This document shows positions 52,226 through 63,781 of a DNA stretch of 64,000 nucleotides, one piece after another. The number at the start of each line of letters is the position of its first letter. Position 1 is the first letter of the stretch. Source of the DNA: Massilia litorea (lineage in GTDB: Bacteria > Pseudomonadota > Gammaproteobacteria > Burkholderiales > Burkholderiaceae_D); contig NZ_CP062941.1 in assembly GCF_015101885.1 (NCBI RefSeq), positions 4,526,001 to 4,590,000 of the forward strand, in the 5' to 3' direction. The notes below the pieces were generated by a model. That model did not search any database. It saw only the letters and a program-made list of their open reading frames with translations, and was not told where the DNA came from. Both the position numbers and the translations under genes were made by a program.

Positions 52226-54013
52226 TCAACGCACTTCTTCGAGCAGCCTCAGGTTCTCGGCAAACAGCCAGATGCGGCGGATTTCGATCACGTCGAAGCG
52301 CGCCGCGACGTTCGGCGGAAAGGCGGCGTAGCGAGCATTCAGGCGCACGATGCGGCGCACGGCCTCATCCAGATCGGCGCGGCCGCTCGAGCGCACGATG
52401 GTCACGTCGTCGACGCTGCCGTCGCTGCGCAGGGCCACGCTGACCAGGGGATCGGAACGCCCCGGGCCACCTGCCAGTTGCATGCGGATCTGCGCGGCAT
52501 TGCGCTCGATTTTCTGGCGGAAGCTGTCGACGTACAGGCGCAAGGGCACGTCGCGCTCGAGCGTATCGACCACGCGCCGTCGGGCGTCCGCCATCTGCTG
52601 GGCCGGCCGCAGCGCTGCAGGCGGCGTACTGGGCAAGTCGATGCCGCGCAACAGTTCGCGCGCCCTGCTCCCCAGGCTGCCGCGCTCGAGGGTTCCACGC
52701 GGCAAAGTGCCGCCGGCACCGGCGCCATTCCCCGGCACGCTACCCGGCGCGCCGCCCTCGCCCCCGTTCGCGGGCCCGGACGCCTGCGCCGCCTGGCGCG
52801 CACCATCCTTCTCTGCGGCTTCATTCGCGGCCTGCTGCGCTTGCCGGCGCGCCAGTTCCTCCTGCACCGCCTGCGCCGCCACTGCCTCGGCGCGTTGGCG
52901 GCGTTCCCGCTCTTCTTCCTCCTGCCGGCGCGCCAATTGCTGAGCGCGCTCCCTGGCGGCCTCCTCGGCCAGCCGGCGCTCACGTTCAACCGCGACCCGC
53001 CGGGCAGCCTCCTCGGCTACGAGCCGCGCGGCCTCGCGTACCCGATCCTCATCGAGTGCGCGCTGCTCGGCGAGAGCGCGGGCACGCGCCTCGTCCTCGG
53101 CAAGCCCTTGCTGCCGTTCCCGCTCCTGGCGCAACTGTTCGTCCTGGCGCCGCCGGGCTTCTGCGTCGCGCTCGGCGGCCAGCAAGCGCTCGCGCGCCGC
53201 CGCTTCGTCGAGCCGGCGCGCCCGGTCCCGCTCGGCCCGCTCCTGCTCCCGCTTCTGCTCCCGCAGCGCGGCCGCAGCTTCCTCGGCCAGACGTTGCTCC
53301 TGCGCGCGCTCGGCGGCCTGGCGCCGCAGCGACTCCTGCTGTTCCCGCTCGCGCGCTGCGCCGGCCAGGCGTTCGCGCTCAGCCTCTTGTTCACGCAATT
53401 GCGCCAGCCGCCCCGCTTCCTCGGTGGCCGCCCGTTGTTCCTCCGCACGCGCGCGGGCGGCGGCGTCCTCGTCCACGCGCGGCTCGGGTTCGGCCAGCGC
53501 CGCAGCCAGCTGAGCCGGCTCAGCTGGCTGCGGCGCTACCGGTTCCGGCTCGGCCTGCGCAGCGGCGAGCGGTACCTTGAATCTGGCGTCAGGATTGTCT
53601 TGCCGGACGATGACCGGCGTCGGTTTCGCATCGGTACGCGGCGGCTTGGGCCGGCGCAGGACACGGCGCCGCCTGGGCGGTGTTGCTGCGGCCTGGGGAG
53701 GCGGCGGCGGTGCCGACGGCGCCGGGTCGAACAGGCGGAAGCCCGAGCCAGGCGGCGGCGACGGCGCGGGTGCGGCGACTACCGCAGGTGCCGGTTCGGA
53801 TGGCGCCGGGAGCGCGGGTGCCAGCAAGGGCGGCGGCGAGGATGGTGGCAGGGGCGCCAGGCTGACCGTGATCGGCACGCCGCCGCCCGCCTGCATGCCG
53901 CGCAGCCCGAATTGAATCGACAGCACCAGCGCGTGCGCCAGGAGCGACAGCAGCAAGCCGATGAGCATCCGGCGATTGGCGAGGTCGGGCGCGGATGGCT
54001 GAACGGTCGGCAT
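52226..54013 (-). CDS. TonB/TolA-like protein with long Ala/Glu/Arg coiled coil
   Basis: A 595-residue protein. One N-terminal membrane anchor (MLIGLLLSLLAHALVLSIQFGL) is followed by a Pro-rich stretch (residues about 50-150), a long charged coiled coil (about 185-405, EEAGRLAQLREQEAERERLAGAAREREQQES and on) like TolA domain II, a Gly-rich hinge, and a TonB-like C-terminal domain (YVDSFRQKIERNAAQIRM, DPLVSVALRSDGSVDDVTIVRSSG, LNARYAAFPP). It likely spans the periplasm and transmits energy to an outer-membrane partner or handles envelope integrity. It has no exbB/exbD or tolQ/tolR neighbours here. It ends 168 bases upstream of wza, on the same strand. Confidence 0.82.
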   Translation of the reverse strand: MPTVQPSAPDLANRRMLIGLLLSLLAHALVLSIQFGLRGMQAGGGVPITVSLAPLPPSSPPPLLAPALPAPSEPAPAVVAAPAPSPPPGSGFRLFDPAPSAPPPPPQAAATPPRRRRVLRRPKPPRTDAKPTPVIVRQDNPDARFKVPLAAAQAEPEPVAPQPAEPAQLAAALAEPEPRVDEDAAARARAEEQRAATEEAGRLAQLREQEAERERLAGAAREREQQESLRRQAAERAQEQRLAEEAAAALREQKREQERAERDRARRLDEAAARERLLAAERDAEARRRQDEQLRQERERQQGLAEDEARARALAEQRALDEDRVREAARLVAEEAARRVAVERERRLAEEAARERAQQLARRQEEEERERRQRAEAVAAQAVQEELARRQAQQAANEAAEKDGARQAAQASGPANGGEGGAPGSVPGNGAGAGGTLPRGTLERGSLGSRARELLRGIDLPSTPPAALRPAQQMADARRRVVDTLERDVPLRLYVDSFRQKIERNAAQIRMQLAGGPGRSDPLVSVALRSDGSVDDVTIVRSSGRADLDEAVRRIVRLNARYAAFPPNVAARFDVIEIRRIWLFAENLRLLEEVR

Positions 54014-54139
54014 GCTGGCGGCCAGTTTGACATTGTTGAGTTGACAGCATAGCGTTAACCGAACGAGCGCGTGCGCACGCTAGCAATTGACGTTGCAGTG
54101 GACGATACTGGTCAAGATCGACACGGATGGAGGCGGCAG

Positions 54140-55420
54140 ATGCATGCAGGTTTCATTTTCGCAACGGGGATCGAGAACAGCGCACCGACCATCGGGGGCG
54201 GGCGCATCCGCATGGACGAGCTCGAAAAATGCGGTCACTATAAGCACTGGAAGCTCGATTTCGACCTGGTGCAGGAACTTGGCCTGCGCGTCTTGCGCTA
54301 CGGCCCTCCCCTGCACCGCACCTGGCTCGGCCCGACCCGCTTCGACTGGGAATTCGCCGACCTCGCCTTCGCCGACCTGCAACGACGCAACATCGCGCCC
54401 ATCGTCGACCTCTGCCACTTCGGCGTGCCCGACTGGATCGGAAACTTCCAGAATCCGGATTTTCCCGAATTGTTCGCGGGCTATGCCGCCGCCTTTGCCC
54501 GGCGCTATCCCTGGGTGCAGCTGTACACGCCGATCAACGAGATGTGGATCTGCGCCGTGTTCTCGACCCTGTACGGCTGGTGGAACGAGCAGATGCGCAA
54601 CGATGCCGCCTTCGTCACCGCGATCAAGCACCTGGTCAAGGCGAATATCCTGGCCATGCACGCAATCCTGAAGGTGCGTCCGGATGCGCTGTTCATCCAG
54701 AGCGAATCGACCGAATACTTCCACGCCGAATCGCCCGACGCCATCGGGCCGGCGGAAATGAACAATGCACGCCGTTTCCTGGCGCTCGACCTGAATTACG
54801 GACGGCGCGTCGATTCCGACATGTACGAGTACCTGCTCGACAACGGCATGACGCGCGAGGAATACCATTTCTTCCTGCAGCACAATCTCAAGCATCATTG
54901 CATCATGGGCAATGACTACTATCAGACCAACGAGCATTACGTCTCGGCCGACGGCATGACGCGCGCGGCCGGCGAAATCTTTGGCTACGCGGTCATTACT
55001 CACCAGTACTACAACCGTTACCGGCTGCCGGTGATGCACACGGAAACGAACCTATGCCAGGGACCGGGCGGCGACGAGGCGGTGTTCTGGCTCAAGAAGG
55101 AGTGGGCGAACGTGCTGCGGGTACGCAACAACGGGGTGCCGCTGATCGGCTTCACCTGGTATTCGCTCACCGACCAGGTCGACTGGGACAGCGCGCTGCG
55201 CGTCAATAATGGCAACGTGAATGCGCTCGGGCTGTTCGACCTCGATCGCAAGATCCGCCCGGTAGGCGTGGCCTACCGCGAACTCGTGAAGGCCTGGGAA
55301 GCCGTGCTGCCGACCAAGAGCATCTGCCTGCAGGTGCCGGTCGTCATGCCGCACGAGTTCGGCGCCGAGATCACCTCGGTCGACCCCGAGGCGCCAACCA
55401 GCGGCGCCATCCAGGGTTAA
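54140..55420 (+). CDS. Glycoside hydrolase family 1-like protein
   Basis: A 426-residue (beta/alpha)8 protein. GH1-like marks are ATGIENSAPTI at the N terminus, VDLCHFGVPDW, the acid/base region YTPINEMW (Glu after Asn), the nucleophile region VMHTETNLCQG, and the end GLFDLDRKIRPVGVAYRELV. Both candidate catalytic Glu residues are present but in unusual contexts (NEM for NEP, HTETN for TENG), so the substrate may differ from ordinary beta-glucosides. No signal peptide, so cytoplasmic. GGAGG lies eight bases before the ATG at 54140. It may act on glycans related to the adjacent polysaccharide locus, by position only. Confidence 0.8.
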   Translation: MHAGFIFATGIENSAPTIGGGRIRMDELEKCGHYKHWKLDFDLVQELGLRVLRYGPPLHRTWLGPTRFDWEFADLAFADLQRRNIAPIVDLCHFGVPDWIGNFQNPDFPELFAGYAAAFARRYPWVQLYTPINEMWICAVFSTLYGWWNEQMRNDAAFVTAIKHLVKANILAMHAILKVRPDALFIQSESTEYFHAESPDAIGPAEMNNARRFLALDLNYGRRVDSDMYEYLLDNGMTREEYHFFLQHNLKHHCIMGNDYYQTNEHYVSADGMTRAAGEIFGYAVITHQYYNRYRLPVMHTETNLCQGPGGDEAVFWLKKEWANVLRVRNNGVPLIGFTWYSLTDQVDWDSALRVNNGNVNALGLFDLDRKIRPVGVAYRELVKAWEAVLPTKSICLQVPVVMPHEFGAEITSVDPEAPTSGAIQG

Positions 55421-55428
55421 GGACCAGC

Positions 55429-56394
55429 TTAGCGCTTGCGCGGCGTAAACGTATAGGTGTCGCCGTGCGCCAGGTAGACGACGCTGTCCTCCAGCCCCGC
55501 AGCCTTGACTTCGCGCGCAAACTCGGCGAGCGGCGACTTGAAGACGTCGTAATCGTTGTAGTGGATCGGGATGGTCTTCTTCGGTTTGACGATCTGCATC
55601 ATTTGGACCCCGTCCTTGCCGTCCATCGTCACCTTGAACACGCCCAGGATACGGGTGCCGCCCAGGTGCAGCAGGGCCAGGTCGATGCCGGGGAAGCGTT
55701 GCGGAATGCTGCGGATATCGTCGTAGACCAGTGTATCGCCGCTGATGTACATCCGGTAGTCGGGCGCGTCGGCATTCGCGCCGAAATCGAGCACGCTGCC
55801 CATCACCGTCGGCAGCAGCACCGAGACCCCGGCCGCGCCATGGCGCCCGGGCACCGAGGTGACGCGCACCCGTGTGTCGCCCTTGGTCACCTCCAGCTTG
55901 TCCCAGTCGGAAAGTGCAAAACGTTGCTGGAAGCCGAGCCGCTTGAGCTTTTCGCTCGCTTCGCGCGTCGTGACGATTGGCGTGTTGCGGTTCAGGCGTT
56001 CCTGTACCAGCTTGTCGAAGTGGTCCTCATGCATGTGCGAGAGGATCACCAGGTCGATCGGCGGCAGCTTGTCGAATTCGATGGCGGGATTGGTCTGGCG
56101 CTGGGAGGTCAGTCCATAGCCGAGGTGCACGTGGTCGCCCTTGTGCAGGAAATTCGGATCGGTCAGGATGGTCAGACCCTGGTAGCGGATCAGCACCGTC
56201 GCGGTGCCGATGAACTGCACGGTGCCAGTTCCCGCGTTTGCCGTCGCCGGCTCCCCGGCCGGGAGCTTGAGCGTATAGGTATCGCCCTGGGGCGCCATGG
56301 CCTGCGGCCCGTTCTCCGCCCGGGCTGGACCGGCGAACGACAACCCGAACGCGGCCAGCAAGACGGCACGGCCCAGCAAACGATCAACACGCAT
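55429..56394 (-). CDS. Exported metallo-beta-lactamase-fold hydrolase
   Basis: A 321-residue MBL-fold protein with a signal peptide (VLLAAFGLSFAGPARA). The metal motif is LVILSHMHEDHFD (HxHxDH), followed by GRHG, ISGDTLVYDD and HYNDYDVFKSPL. The pattern TATVLIRYQGLTILTDPNFLH is typical of the UlaG/RomA-like (beta-lactamase_2) branch, which includes phosphodiesterase and lactonase activities. The substrate is unknown. The ATG at 56394 with GGAG five to seven bases upstream is preferred over an earlier in-frame ATG. It is convergent with the GH1-like gene, with 8 bases between. Confidence 0.88.
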   Translation of the reverse strand: MRVDRLLGRAVLLAAFGLSFAGPARAENGPQAMAPQGDTYTLKLPAGEPATANAGTGTVQFIGTATVLIRYQGLTILTDPNFLHKGDHVHLGYGLTSQRQTNPAIEFDKLPPIDLVILSHMHEDHFDKLVQERLNRNTPIVTTREASEKLKRLGFQQRFALSDWDKLEVTKGDTRVRVTSVPGRHGAAGVSVLLPTVMGSVLDFGANADAPDYRMYISGDTLVYDDIRSIPQRFPGIDLALLHLGGTRILGVFKVTMDGKDGVQMMQIVKPKKTIPIHYNDYDVFKSPLAEFAREVKAAGLEDSVVYLAHGDTYTFTPRKR

Positions 56395-56611
56395 ACACAC
56401 TCCATAAATGGCCGGGCCCGCCGGTAGCGGACCCATAGATACCAGACGTTATCATAAAGACCATCCCGGCGTCGTTCGTTTCCAAACAGACAACATACGC
56501 GAGCGCAGCGACGGACGCGCATGCATTCTGGTTCCCGAGCGCAATGCGCAGCGTTATACTCCGATGGCTTTGTTACTTCATCAACTAACGAAAACGCTTA
56601 GGCATCCACTC

Positions 56612-57697
56612 ATGTCCCTGTCTCAACGCCTGCTTCCCCGCACCCTGTCCGCCCTGCTCGGCCTGTCGCTGGCCCTGCCGCTCGCCGCCGCTCCCGTACC
56701 CGCCGAGGTCGCGCCCGTGCTCGAGCGCATCTCGGCCGCTTCGATGCGCGGCAACCTCTCTTTCCTGGCCTCGGACGCACTCGAGGGCCGCGGCACGCCG
56801 TCGCGCGGGCTGGACATTGCCGCCGAGTTCATCGCTTCGCAGTTCCGCGCAGCCGGGCTCGAGCCGCTCGGCGACGACGGCTATTTCCAGACGGCCGACT
56901 GGAACCTGATCGATCCGAAGCGCGCAAAGAACCCGCCGGCAACACCTGCAGCCCCGGTCAAGGTGCGCAATGTGGTCGGCGTCCTGCGCGGCTCGGACCC
57001 GCAGCTGAAAGACAGCTATGTGCTGGTGACGGCGCACTACGACCACGTCGGACTGAAGCCGGGCCAGGGCGACGGCATCTTCAATGGCGCGAACGACGAC
57101 GGCAGCGGGACGGTGTCCGTAATCGAGCTGGCCAGGGCATTCAGCCAGAACAAGACGCGCCCCAAACGCAGCATCGTCTTCATGACGGTGTTCGGCGAAG
57201 AACACGGCCTGGTCGGTTCGCGCTACTACGGCGCCCATCCGCTGGTGCCGATCGAGAAGACGATCGCCGGCATCAACCTGGAGCAAGTTGGACGCACCGA
57301 CGACAACGAAGGCGCCCAGGTGCGGGCGGTCGGCGTCACCGGCTTCGATTTTTCGGACGTCGGCGCCATCCTGAAAAGCGCCGGCGACGACACCGGCATC
57401 CGCGTCTGGAAGCATCCCGTCAACAGCGACAAGTATTTCGCCCACAGCGACAACCAGGCGCTGGCCGACCAGGGCATCCCCTCGCACACGATCAGCGTCG
57501 CCTACGCCTTCCCCGACTACCACGGGGCGGGCGACCACTGGGACAAGATCGATTACGAGAACATGGCCGCGGTCGACCGCGCCGCCGCGCTGGCGATCTG
57601 GAACATCGCCAACGGCAGCAACACGCCGAAGTGGAACGCCCAGAATCCGAAGGCGAGCAAGTACCTGGGTATCTGGCAAGGCCGCAATACGAAGTAA
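56612..57697 (+). CDS. M28 family zinc aminopeptidase, exported
   Basis: A 361-residue peptidase with a signal peptide (LSALLGLSLALPLAAA). Zinc ligands follow the M28 pattern: VTAHYDHVG, NGANDDGSGTVSVIELA, FMTVFGEEHGLVGSRYY, NLEQVGR and a last His near AFPDYHGAGDHWDKIDY. The N-terminal MRGNLSFLASDALEGRGTPSRG is usual for these peptidases. It should remove N-terminal residues from peptides in the periplasm. The ATG at 56612 is taken to give a normal signal peptide; an ATG at 56564 is in frame. Confidence 0.88.
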   Translation: MSLSQRLLPRTLSALLGLSLALPLAAAPVPAEVAPVLERISAASMRGNLSFLASDALEGRGTPSRGLDIAAEFIASQFRAAGLEPLGDDGYFQTADWNLIDPKRAKNPPATPAAPVKVRNVVGVLRGSDPQLKDSYVLVTAHYDHVGLKPGQGDGIFNGANDDGSGTVSVIELARAFSQNKTRPKRSIVFMTVFGEEHGLVGSRYYGAHPLVPIEKTIAGINLEQVGRTDDNEGAQVRAVGVTGFDFSDVGAILKSAGDDTGIRVWKHPVNSDKYFAHSDNQALADQGIPSHTISVAYAFPDYHGAGDHWDKIDYENMAAVDRAAALAIWNIANGSNTPKWNAQNPKASKYLGIWQGRNTK

Positions 57698-57810
57698 GCC
57701 CGTGCCACGTTTTGCTCACTCGAGTGATAAAAATGCTCCGAACTGCGAACTGGCTAACGGACTGATGTAACAATCGGGTCGACAATTCCTCCATGAACAG
57801 CGGAGGCCCG

Positions 57811-58296
57811 ATGGCAACGATACGACACACCTTTACGACGACAGTCCCAGCTTCCGCCGAGGAGGTCTGGGCCTGGTCGACTTCGATCAAGGGCATCAAG
57901 GCCGAGATGTGGCCTGTCCTGAAGATCACCTTCCCGAAGGGCATGACCCACATCGGCGAGGACACCACCCTGGACAAACCCCTGTGCCGCTGCCAGTTCC
58001 TCCTGCTCGGCCTGTTCCCGATCGACATGTCGAAGCTGACCTTCGTCGAACTCGAACCCGGCCGCCGCTTCGTCGAGCAATCTCCCCTGCTGTCGATGCG
58101 TTCCTGGCGCCACGAGCGCATCGTCACGCCGACGGCGGGCGGCACCCTGGTGACCGACAACCTGACATTCAAGCCGCGCGTGGCGGGGCCGATCGTCGGC
58201 TGGTTCGTGAAGCTGTTTTTCGAGCACCGGCATGCGGTGCTGGCGAAGGCGTTTGCGAAGGATGCGGCAAAGCCGGCGCCGGGGCCTGCGGTCTGA
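57811..58296 (+). CDS. SRPBCC (START-like) family protein
   Basis: A 161-residue single-domain protein of the polyketide-cyclase/dehydrase superfamily: IRHTFTTTVPASAEEVWAWSTSIKGIKAEM at the N terminus, a central beta-sheet and the C-terminal helix VAGPIVGWFVKLFFEHRHAVLAKAF. Such proteins bind small hydrophobic molecules. No pathway is suggested by neighbours. The ATG at 57811 is preferred because GGAGG lies four bases before it, over an ATG at 57793. Confidence 0.8.
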   Translation: MATIRHTFTTTVPASAEEVWAWSTSIKGIKAEMWPVLKITFPKGMTHIGEDTTLDKPLCRCQFLLLGLFPIDMSKLTFVELEPGRRFVEQSPLLSMRSWRHERIVTPTAGGTLVTDNLTFKPRVAGPIVGWFVKLFFEHRHAVLAKAFAKDAAKPAPGPAV

Positions 58297-58312
58297 ACGT
58301 CAGGGATTCCAT

Positions 58313-58389
<77 letters not shown>

Positions 58390-58424
58390 AAAGAAGCGTC
58401 GACGAATGTTGACGCAGAAATGAA

Positions 58425-58449
58425 AACGGGCCGTCGAAGACGGCCCGTT
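58425..58449 (-). terminator. Terminator between tRNA-Pro and tRNA-Arg
   Basis: On the minus strand AACGGGCCGTC-TTC-GACGGCCCGTT followed by TTCATTTC, an 11-bp G/C-rich stem right after tRNA-Pro. It implies that tRNA-Arg has its own promoter or is reached by read-through. Confidence 0.75.
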
Positions 58450-58458
58450 CGTAATGCT

Positions 58459-58535
58459 TGGTCGGAGTACAAGGATTCGAACCTTGGACCCCCTGGTCCC
58501 AAACCAGGTGCGCTACCGGGCTGCGCTACACTCCG
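58459..58535 (-). tRNA. tRNA-Pro(UGG)
   Basis: 77 bases, acceptor CGGAGTG/TACTCCG, anticodon loop TTTGGGA (UGG), T-arm GGTTCGAATCC and encoded CCA. It lies between glmM and tRNA-Arg on the minus strand. Confidence 0.97.
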
Positions 58536-58603
58536 AATGACTTCATTTTACTATCCCGAAGATGCCGCGTCAATGCAAGCACCCCGGGAAGGGAATTTAA
58601 AGC

Positions 58604-59941
58604 TCAGGCAGCCAGCTTGTCGGCGATGCGGCGCGCCATGCTGTCGGCCATTTCCGCATTTTTCGCTTCGACCATGACGCGGATCAGCGGCTCGGTGCCG
58701 GATGCGCGGATCAGCACGCGGCCGGTATCGCCCAGCTCGCGCTCGACGGCTTCTTTTTCCGCAACCATCGCCGCATCCTTGGTCCAGTCGAAGCCCGGGG
58801 TGACGCGCTTGTTGATCAGCGTCTGCGGATAGAGGGTGAGCTCGCTGCAGCAGGCTTCCAGCGACTTGCCGCTGCGCTTCAGTGCGGACAGCACCTGCAG
58901 CGAGGAAACGATGCCGTCGCCGGTGGTATGCTTGTCCAGTGCCAGCAGGTGGCCCGAACCTTCGCCGCCCAGGATCCAGCCGCGTTCCTGCATCACTTCC
59001 AGCACGTAGCGGTCGCCGACTTTCGCGCGGGCGAAGCCGATGCCGAGTTCCTTGAAGGCCACCTCCAGCGCCATGTTCGTCATCAGGGTGCCGACGGCGC
59101 CAGCCACTTCGCCGGTCGCCATGCGATCGCGCACCATCAGGTACAGCAATTCGTCGCCGTTGTAGACGCGGCCGTTGGCGTCGACCATGATCAGGCGGTC
59201 GGCGTCGCCGTCGAGGGCGATGCCGAGGTCGGCCTTGTGCTCGATCACGGCGGCGGACAGAGCTTTCGGGGCGGTGGCGCCGAAGCCGGCGTTGATGTTG
59301 AAGCCGTCCGGGGTGGCGCCGATCGAGACGACTTCGGCGCCGAGTTCATGGAACACGTGCGGGGCGATGTTGTAGGCGGCGCCGTGGGCGCTGTCGACGA
59401 CGATCTTCAGGCCGCGCAGATCGAGTTCGTTCGGGAAGGTGCTCTTGCAGAATTCGATGTAGCGGCCTTGCGCGTCGCGCAGGCGGGTGGCGCGGCCGAG
59501 CTTGTCGGACGGAACGCAAGCCATCGGCTGGTCGATCGCTTCTTCGATGGCCAGTTCGACGCTGTCGGGCAGCTTGGTGCCGTGCGCGGAGAAGAACTTG
59601 ATGCCATTGTCCTGGAATGGGTTATGCGAAGCCGAGATCACGACGCCGGCCTGCAGACGCAGGGCGCGCGTCAGGTAGGCGATCGCCGGGGTCGGCATCG
59701 GGCCGGCCAGCATGACGTCGACGCCGGCGGCGGAAAAGCCCGCTTCCAGTGCCGCTTCGAGCATGTAGCCGGAAATGCGGGTGTCCTTGCCGATCAACAC
59801 GGTCGGACGGCTGCTGCTGGCGTAGTCCTTGGCCAGGACCATGCCGGCGGCGTAGCCGAGGCGCATCACGAAGTCAGGCGTGATCGGCGCAACGCCAACC
59901 TGTCCGCGAACACCATCCGTACCAAAATATTTGCGTGCCAT
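58604..59941 (-). CDS. glmM: Phosphoglucosamine mutase
   Basis: A 445-residue enzyme converting glucosamine-6-phosphate to glucosamine-1-phosphate for UDP-GlcNAc, peptidoglycan and LPS. It begins [16 protein letters not shown]. The phospho-serine loop is [19 protein letters not shown], the metal loop [13 protein letters not shown], the sugar loop GGEGSGHLL and the phosphate site [12 protein letters not shown]. All are intact. It starts 22 bases after folP, the usual folP-glmM pair. Confidence 0.98.
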   Translation of the reverse strand: MARKYFGTDGVRGQVGVAPITPDFVMRLGYAAGMVLAKDYASSSRPTVLIGKDTRISGYMLEAALEAGFSAAGVDVMLAGPMPTPAIAYLTRALRLQAGVVISASHNPFQDNGIKFFSAHGTKLPDSVELAIEEAIDQPMACVPSDKLGRATRLRDAQGRYIEFCKSTFPNELDLRGLKIVVDSAHGAAYNIAPHVFHELGAEVVSIGATPDGFNINAGFGATAPKALSAAVIEHKADLGIALDGDADRLIMVDANGRVYNGDELLYLMVRDRMATGEVAGAVGTLMTNMALEVAFKELGIGFARAKVGDRYVLEVMQERGWILGGEGSGHLLALDKHTTGDGIVSSLQVLSALKRSGKSLEACCSELTLYPQTLINKRVTPGFDWTKDAAMVAEKEAVERELGDTGRVLIRASGTEPLIRVMVEAKNAEMADSMARRIADKLAA

Positions 59942-59963
59942 GCTTGTTCTCTTTGTTGTCAAT

Positions 59964-60800
59964 TTAATCAATAGTGGCCGCGCGCCAAACTTTCAGCGCG
60001 TCAACCGTCTCAGCTACATCATGTACCCGCAGGATTTTAGCGCCATGCGCCACCGCAGCCAACGCGCCAGCGATGCTACCGGGCAAGCGGCCTTCGACCG
60101 GACGACCAGTAACGGCGCCGATCATCGATTTGCGCGACAGCCCGATCAGTACCGGGAATCCCAGTTCTTCCTCGATGCGTGCGGTCGCGCGCAGCAAGGT
60201 GTAGTTATGTTCGACCGTCTTGCCGAAACCGAGGCCCGGATCGACGCAGATGCGTTCACGCTCGATGCCGGCCGCCAGCAAGGCCTCGATCCGTTCGCGC
60301 AGGAAAGCGGTCACCTCCCCCACCACGTCGCCGTAGACCGGTTCGGCCTGCATGTCCTGGGGCGTTCCCTGCATGTGCATGATGCACAGGCCGCAGTCGC
60401 TGCCCTGCACGGCCTCGATCGCGCCCGGCGCGCGGAAGCCGTTGATGTCGTTGATCATGTCGGCGCCGGCGATGATCGCTTCGCGCATGACCAGCGGTTT
60501 GCAGGTGTCGACCGAGAGCGCGCGCCCCACTCCCTGCAGCGCGTAGACGGCCGGCATTACGCGGCGTAGTTCTTCCTCGACCGGGACGCTCGGCGAGCCG
60601 GGGCGGGTCGATTCGCCGCCGATGTCGATCAGGTCGACACCGTCGCGCACCATCTCTTCGGCGCGCGAAATCGCGAACTCGAGCGTGCCGTAGCGGCCGC
60701 CGTCGGAAAACGAATCGGGCGTGACATTCAGGATGCCCATGACGAGGGGTCGCTGTTCCAGCCGGAAGCTGAAGCGGCCGCATTGCAGCAGTTGACGCAT
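59964..60800 (-). CDS. folP: Dihydropteroate synthase
   Basis: A 278-residue enzyme that joins p-aminobenzoate to dihydropterin pyrophosphate in folate synthesis, the target of sulfonamides. The motifs are [56 protein letters not shown] and [11 protein letters not shown]. It precedes glmM and follows ftsH, the conserved gene order. Its start (ATG 60800) has no strong ribosome site. Confidence 0.97.
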   Translation of the reverse strand: MRQLLQCGRFSFRLEQRPLVMGILNVTPDSFSDGGRYGTLEFAISRAEEMVRDGVDLIDIGGESTRPGSPSVPVEEELRRVMPAVYALQGVGRALSVDTCKPLVMREAIIAGADMINDINGFRAPGAIEAVQGSDCGLCIMHMQGTPQDMQAEPVYGDVVGEVTAFLRERIEALLAAGIERERICVDPGLGFGKTVEHNYTLLRATARIEEELGFPVLIGLSRKSMIGAVTGRPVEGRLPGSIAGALAAVAHGAKILRVHDVAETVDALKVWRAATID

Positions 60801-60847
60801 AAGTGATGGAGGGAAAGTCGAAGGGAAACGCGCGCGCCTCGTTAACG

Positions 60848-60879
60848 AGCAAAAGACATCCGGAGGGATGCCTTTTGCT
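60848..60879 (-). terminator. Hairpin after ftsH
   Basis: AGCAAAAG-A-CATCC pairs with GGATG-C-CTTTTGCT around GGAG, with one mismatch inside. It lies 60 bases after the ftsH stop on the minus strand and may reduce read-through into folP. Confidence 0.6.
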
Positions 60880-60939
60880 GGAGAGGTGCTAGTCGATCAA
60901 GCGCGTTGACAAATCAGGACCGCGAATCAAAACCGCGGA

Positions 60940-62826
<1,887 letters not shown>

Positions 62827-63052
62827 GAAAACTCCTCCGATGCGCTCCGCACCAATACCGATTTGATTTTGCCGATTTTACTCGCGATGCCACACGCGAT
62901 TTTACTCGTGATTTCACTAACAGCGCGCAGGGCGTGCCATGCACAGCCCCACATGATGCCATATTGCCACCTTTTCCACACCGACAAGCGCGCGGGAAGG
63001 TTCCGGACGCATCCGAACGGAGGCGTCACGCGGTGCATGTGCGGCTGCGATC

Positions 63053-63739
63053 TCAAATATCAAGGGCCGCGCCGCGTTCGGATCCCGATTTGTACTCCAC
63101 CGGATTCTTCAGACCGCGCCCGAGCAGGAAAATTTCCGACGATTTGTCGCGGCTTGCCTTGGGCTTGATTTGCTTGACGGTCTTGAACTCGGTGCGGAAC
63201 TTCTCGACAATTTGCGTGAAACCCATATCCTTAAAGCACTTGACCAACAATGCTCCACCGGGTTTCAGGTGCATTTGAGAAAACTCAATAGCGAGATCAA
63301 TCAAATGTTCCATCCGCGCAGCGTCAGCCGTTGGAATCCCCGACAGATTGGGCGCCATGTCGGAAAGGACCAGGTCTGTCTTGCGGCCTTCGAGCACGGT
63401 CGCTAGTTGGTCCAATACAACATCTTCGCGGAAGTCGCCCTGGATGTAATGGACGTCGGCGATCGGCTCCATCGGCAGCAGGTCGAGGCCGATGATGGTG
63501 CCCGTGATGCCGCCGCCCTCCTTGCCGGACAGTTTGCGCCGCGTGTACTGGGCCCAGCTGCCGGGCGTGCAGCCGAGGTCGACGATGACCTGGCCCGGCT
63601 TGATGAGTTTTTCCGCTTCGTCGATTTCTTTCAGCTTGTAGGCGGCGCGGGCGCGAAACCCGTCTTTTTGCGCCTGCTTCACGTACGGGTCGTTAATATG
63701 GTCGTGTAACCAGTTTTTGTTTAATTTGTTCTTGGCCAT
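63053..63739 (-). CDS. rlmE: 23S rRNA (uridine-2'-O-)-methyltransferase RlmE (FtsJ)
   Basis: A 228-residue methyltransferase for U2552 of 23S rRNA, needed for late 50S assembly. It has [35 protein letters not shown] (catalytic Lys of the KDKE set and the SAM site), the middle Asp in [12 protein letters not shown], and [14 protein letters not shown]. It carries an insertion around residues 75-85 compared with the E. coli enzyme. It is upstream of ftsH and divergent from yhbY with a 42-base gap. Confidence 0.97.
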   Translation of the reverse strand: MAKNKLNKNWLHDHINDPYVKQAQKDGFRARAAYKLKEIDEAEKLIKPGQVIVDLGCTPGSWAQYTRRKLSGKEGGGITGTIIGLDLLPMEPIADVHYIQGDFREDVVLDQLATVLEGRKTDLVLSDMAPNLSGIPTADAARMEHLIDLAIEFSQMHLKPGGALLVKCFKDMGFTQIVEKFRTEFKTVKQIKPKASRDKSSEIFLLGRGLKNPVEYKSGSERGAALDI

Positions 63740-63781
63740 TCGCGTAGAATACTGCTTTTATAGGTACATCAAAAAATTATT

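Noticed and set aside
62827..63052. Direct repeats of GATTTTACTCG between rlmE and ftsH, considered as operator sites.
   Set aside because: Only two copies in a short A/T-rich spacer; could be chance and no regulator can be named.
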